Assembly (NCBI GenBank): GCA_020725025.1
Contig: DYFV01000060.1
Location: forward strand, 1-33,460
DNA from: Azoarcus sp.
GTDB taxonomy: Bacteria; Pseudomonadota; Gammaproteobacteria; Burkholderiales; Rhodocyclaceae
Length of the DNA: 33,460 nucleotides
Reading direction: 5' to 3'
Each line of letters starts with the position of its first letter. The stretch's first letter is position 1. Below, piece after piece: positions 32,651-33,460 of the stretch. The notes under the pieces are model-generated. The model was not told the DNA's origin, did not search any database, and worked only from the letters and a program-made list of their open reading frames with translations. A program made the position numbers and the translations under genes.

Positions 32651-33448
32651 ATGGATACCCAAGCCATCCGCGCACAGATGCCGACGCTCGTTTGCGGCCA
32701 CGTGCCTTCCAACGTCCGCACCTTCAAGTTCAACATCTTCGACGGCAAGCCCAAGGTTTCGACGCTGGGCTTCCACATCGATCCCAAGCCCTTCGAGGGG
32801 AAGGTCATCGCCACCACCGACGAGGCCATCGTCGTCAAGACAGGGCGGGCCGAGTTTGCGGTGCTCGACCGGACGCTGGTGACCGAAGTGCCCGACGAGG
32901 GCGCCAAGGTACAGGTCGAACCCTACGCCCGACGCCGCTTCGACGGCCTGCGTGCCGACACGCCCGAGGAAGAAACCGCATTCACTGCCGACGGCAAGCC
33001 GTACACGGTGCAGCGGTTCGTGCTCGGTTCCGCACCGGCGAAGTTGCCGATCCCCGAGCCCCGCTGCCCCGAGCTACGGGAGCTGATCCAGCAGATGGAA
33101 CAGCTGCCCGCGCCCGACGGCTTCCGGCGCATCACCCACCTGCTGGTGGATGCCGGCGCACGGGACTTCACCTGGGTCGATCCGCTGCCCAAGGACATCA
33201 TCGCGACGCCACCGGCCATCAGCTTCACGGTGGCCACGGCGAAATTCCAGGGACGCGTCACCGTGCTGTACGAGCGCGGGCTCGATGTGTACGCGGTGGA
33301 GTTGCACCGCGATGGCGAGCTGGTCGATCGGGTCGATGAGGTGTTCTTCGACTCTCTCGGCGGGACGCTGGAACGGCTGAGCGACGACGGGAACTGGCGG
33401 CGCATTCGCGTGCAATGCCTGTCCGGCCGCAAGTCTGTCCGGCACTGA
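32651..33448 (+). CDS. ICE backbone protein, unknown function
   Basis: This 265-aa cytosolic protein starts at ATG 32651 with AAGGAA 7 bases upstream; an earlier in-frame ATG (32627) lies inside the leader repeat and lacks a ribosome binding site. Visible blocks are TFKFNIFDGKPKVSTLGFHID near the N terminus, VIATTDEAIVVKTGRAEFAVLDR, then HLLVDAGARDFTWVDP and a C-terminal basic end (SGRKSVRH). It has a beta-rich look and no signal peptide. I recognise no catalytic motif. It appears complete, ending 12 bases before the window edge. Confidence 0.78.
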   Translation: MDTQAIRAQMPTLVCGHVPSNVRTFKFNIFDGKPKVSTLGFHIDPKPFEGKVIATTDEAIVVKTGRAEFAVLDRTLVTEVPDEGAKVQVEPYARRRFDGLRADTPEEETAFTADGKPYTVQRFVLGSAPAKLPIPEPRCPELRELIQQMEQLPAPDGFRRITHLLVDAGARDFTWVDPLPKDIIATPPAISFTVATAKFQGRVTVLYERGLDVYAVELHRDGELVDRVDEVFFDSLGGTLERLSDDGNWRRIRVQCLSGRKSVRH

Positions 33449-33460
33449 CCTCCACGCAGC

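Noticed and set aside
1..33460. CRISPR arrays, rRNA genes, complete insertion sequences
   Set aside because: No regularly spaced repeats, rRNA-like stretches, transposase frames or terminal inverted repeats were seen.

Overview
The window is very GC-rich, and its genes look betaproteobacterial (Rhodocyclales or Burkholderiales type). This placement is inferred from protein style and base composition; no taxonomic marker is present. The outer parts (about 1-2280 and 30190-33460) look like the backbone of an integrative and conjugative element (ICE). They hold a topoisomerase III gene cut by the left window edge, the two broken ends of a C5-cytosine DNA methyltransferase gene, and four small genes of unknown function. 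Several of these backbone genes have long leaders with hairpins.

Between the two methyltransferase fragments lies about 28 kb of cargo, nearly all on the + strand and nearly all predicted to concern copper (or silver) and periplasmic redox. Left part (2344-8659): a Csp3-like Cys-rich copper-storage protein (- strand), then a translationally coupled or tightly spaced set of GH15 glucoamylase-like hydrolase, SDR oxidoreductase and an unusual epimerase-SPW-VKOR membrane fusion, then a short DUF2243-like membrane protein (- strand). Middle part (9035-18389): a small Cys-rich exported protein, a CusC-CusB-CusA HME-RND efflux system, an exported Cys protein, a CzcE-like protein, a Met-rich protein, a CusF-like protein, an orphan Rieske protein and a small membrane protein. 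Right part (18476-30113): a P1B-ATPase reduced to 284 aa by a large in-frame internal deletion, an ICMT/NnrU-like methyltransferase, a second copy of the Cys-rich exported protein, PCuAC and SCO1 copper chaperones, an Scs-like thiol-redox set (TlpA, small membrane protein, stalked DsbA/ScsC, CcdA), two beta-propeller proteins, cytochrome c, DUF411, a second TlpA/CcmG, a Met-rich multicopper oxidase and a four-helix membrane protein.

A reasonable reading is that Cu(I) is pumped out across both membranes by CusCBA, handed between periplasmic carriers (CusF, CzcE-like, PCuAC, SCO1, DUF411) and oxidised by the multicopper oxidase. Meanwhile CcdA feeds reducing power to TlpA/DsbA proteins that repair copper-damaged thiols. 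The spare Rieske subunit and cytochrome c suggest protection of, or a link to, the respiratory chain. No transcriptional regulator, two-component system, transposase or intact copper ATPase is visible inside the cargo, so control and full-length CopA would have to come from elsewhere.

The most unusual points are: (1) the cargo replaces the middle of a methyltransferase gene whose 3' remnant also carries a frameshift; (2) the internally deleted ATPase is still an open frame; (3) the island carries an orphan Rieske protein; (4) the epimerase-SPW-VKOR fusion lacks the usual VKOR loop cysteines; (5) three backbone genes share a leader design in which a hairpin closes exactly at the start codon and holds the ribosome binding site.
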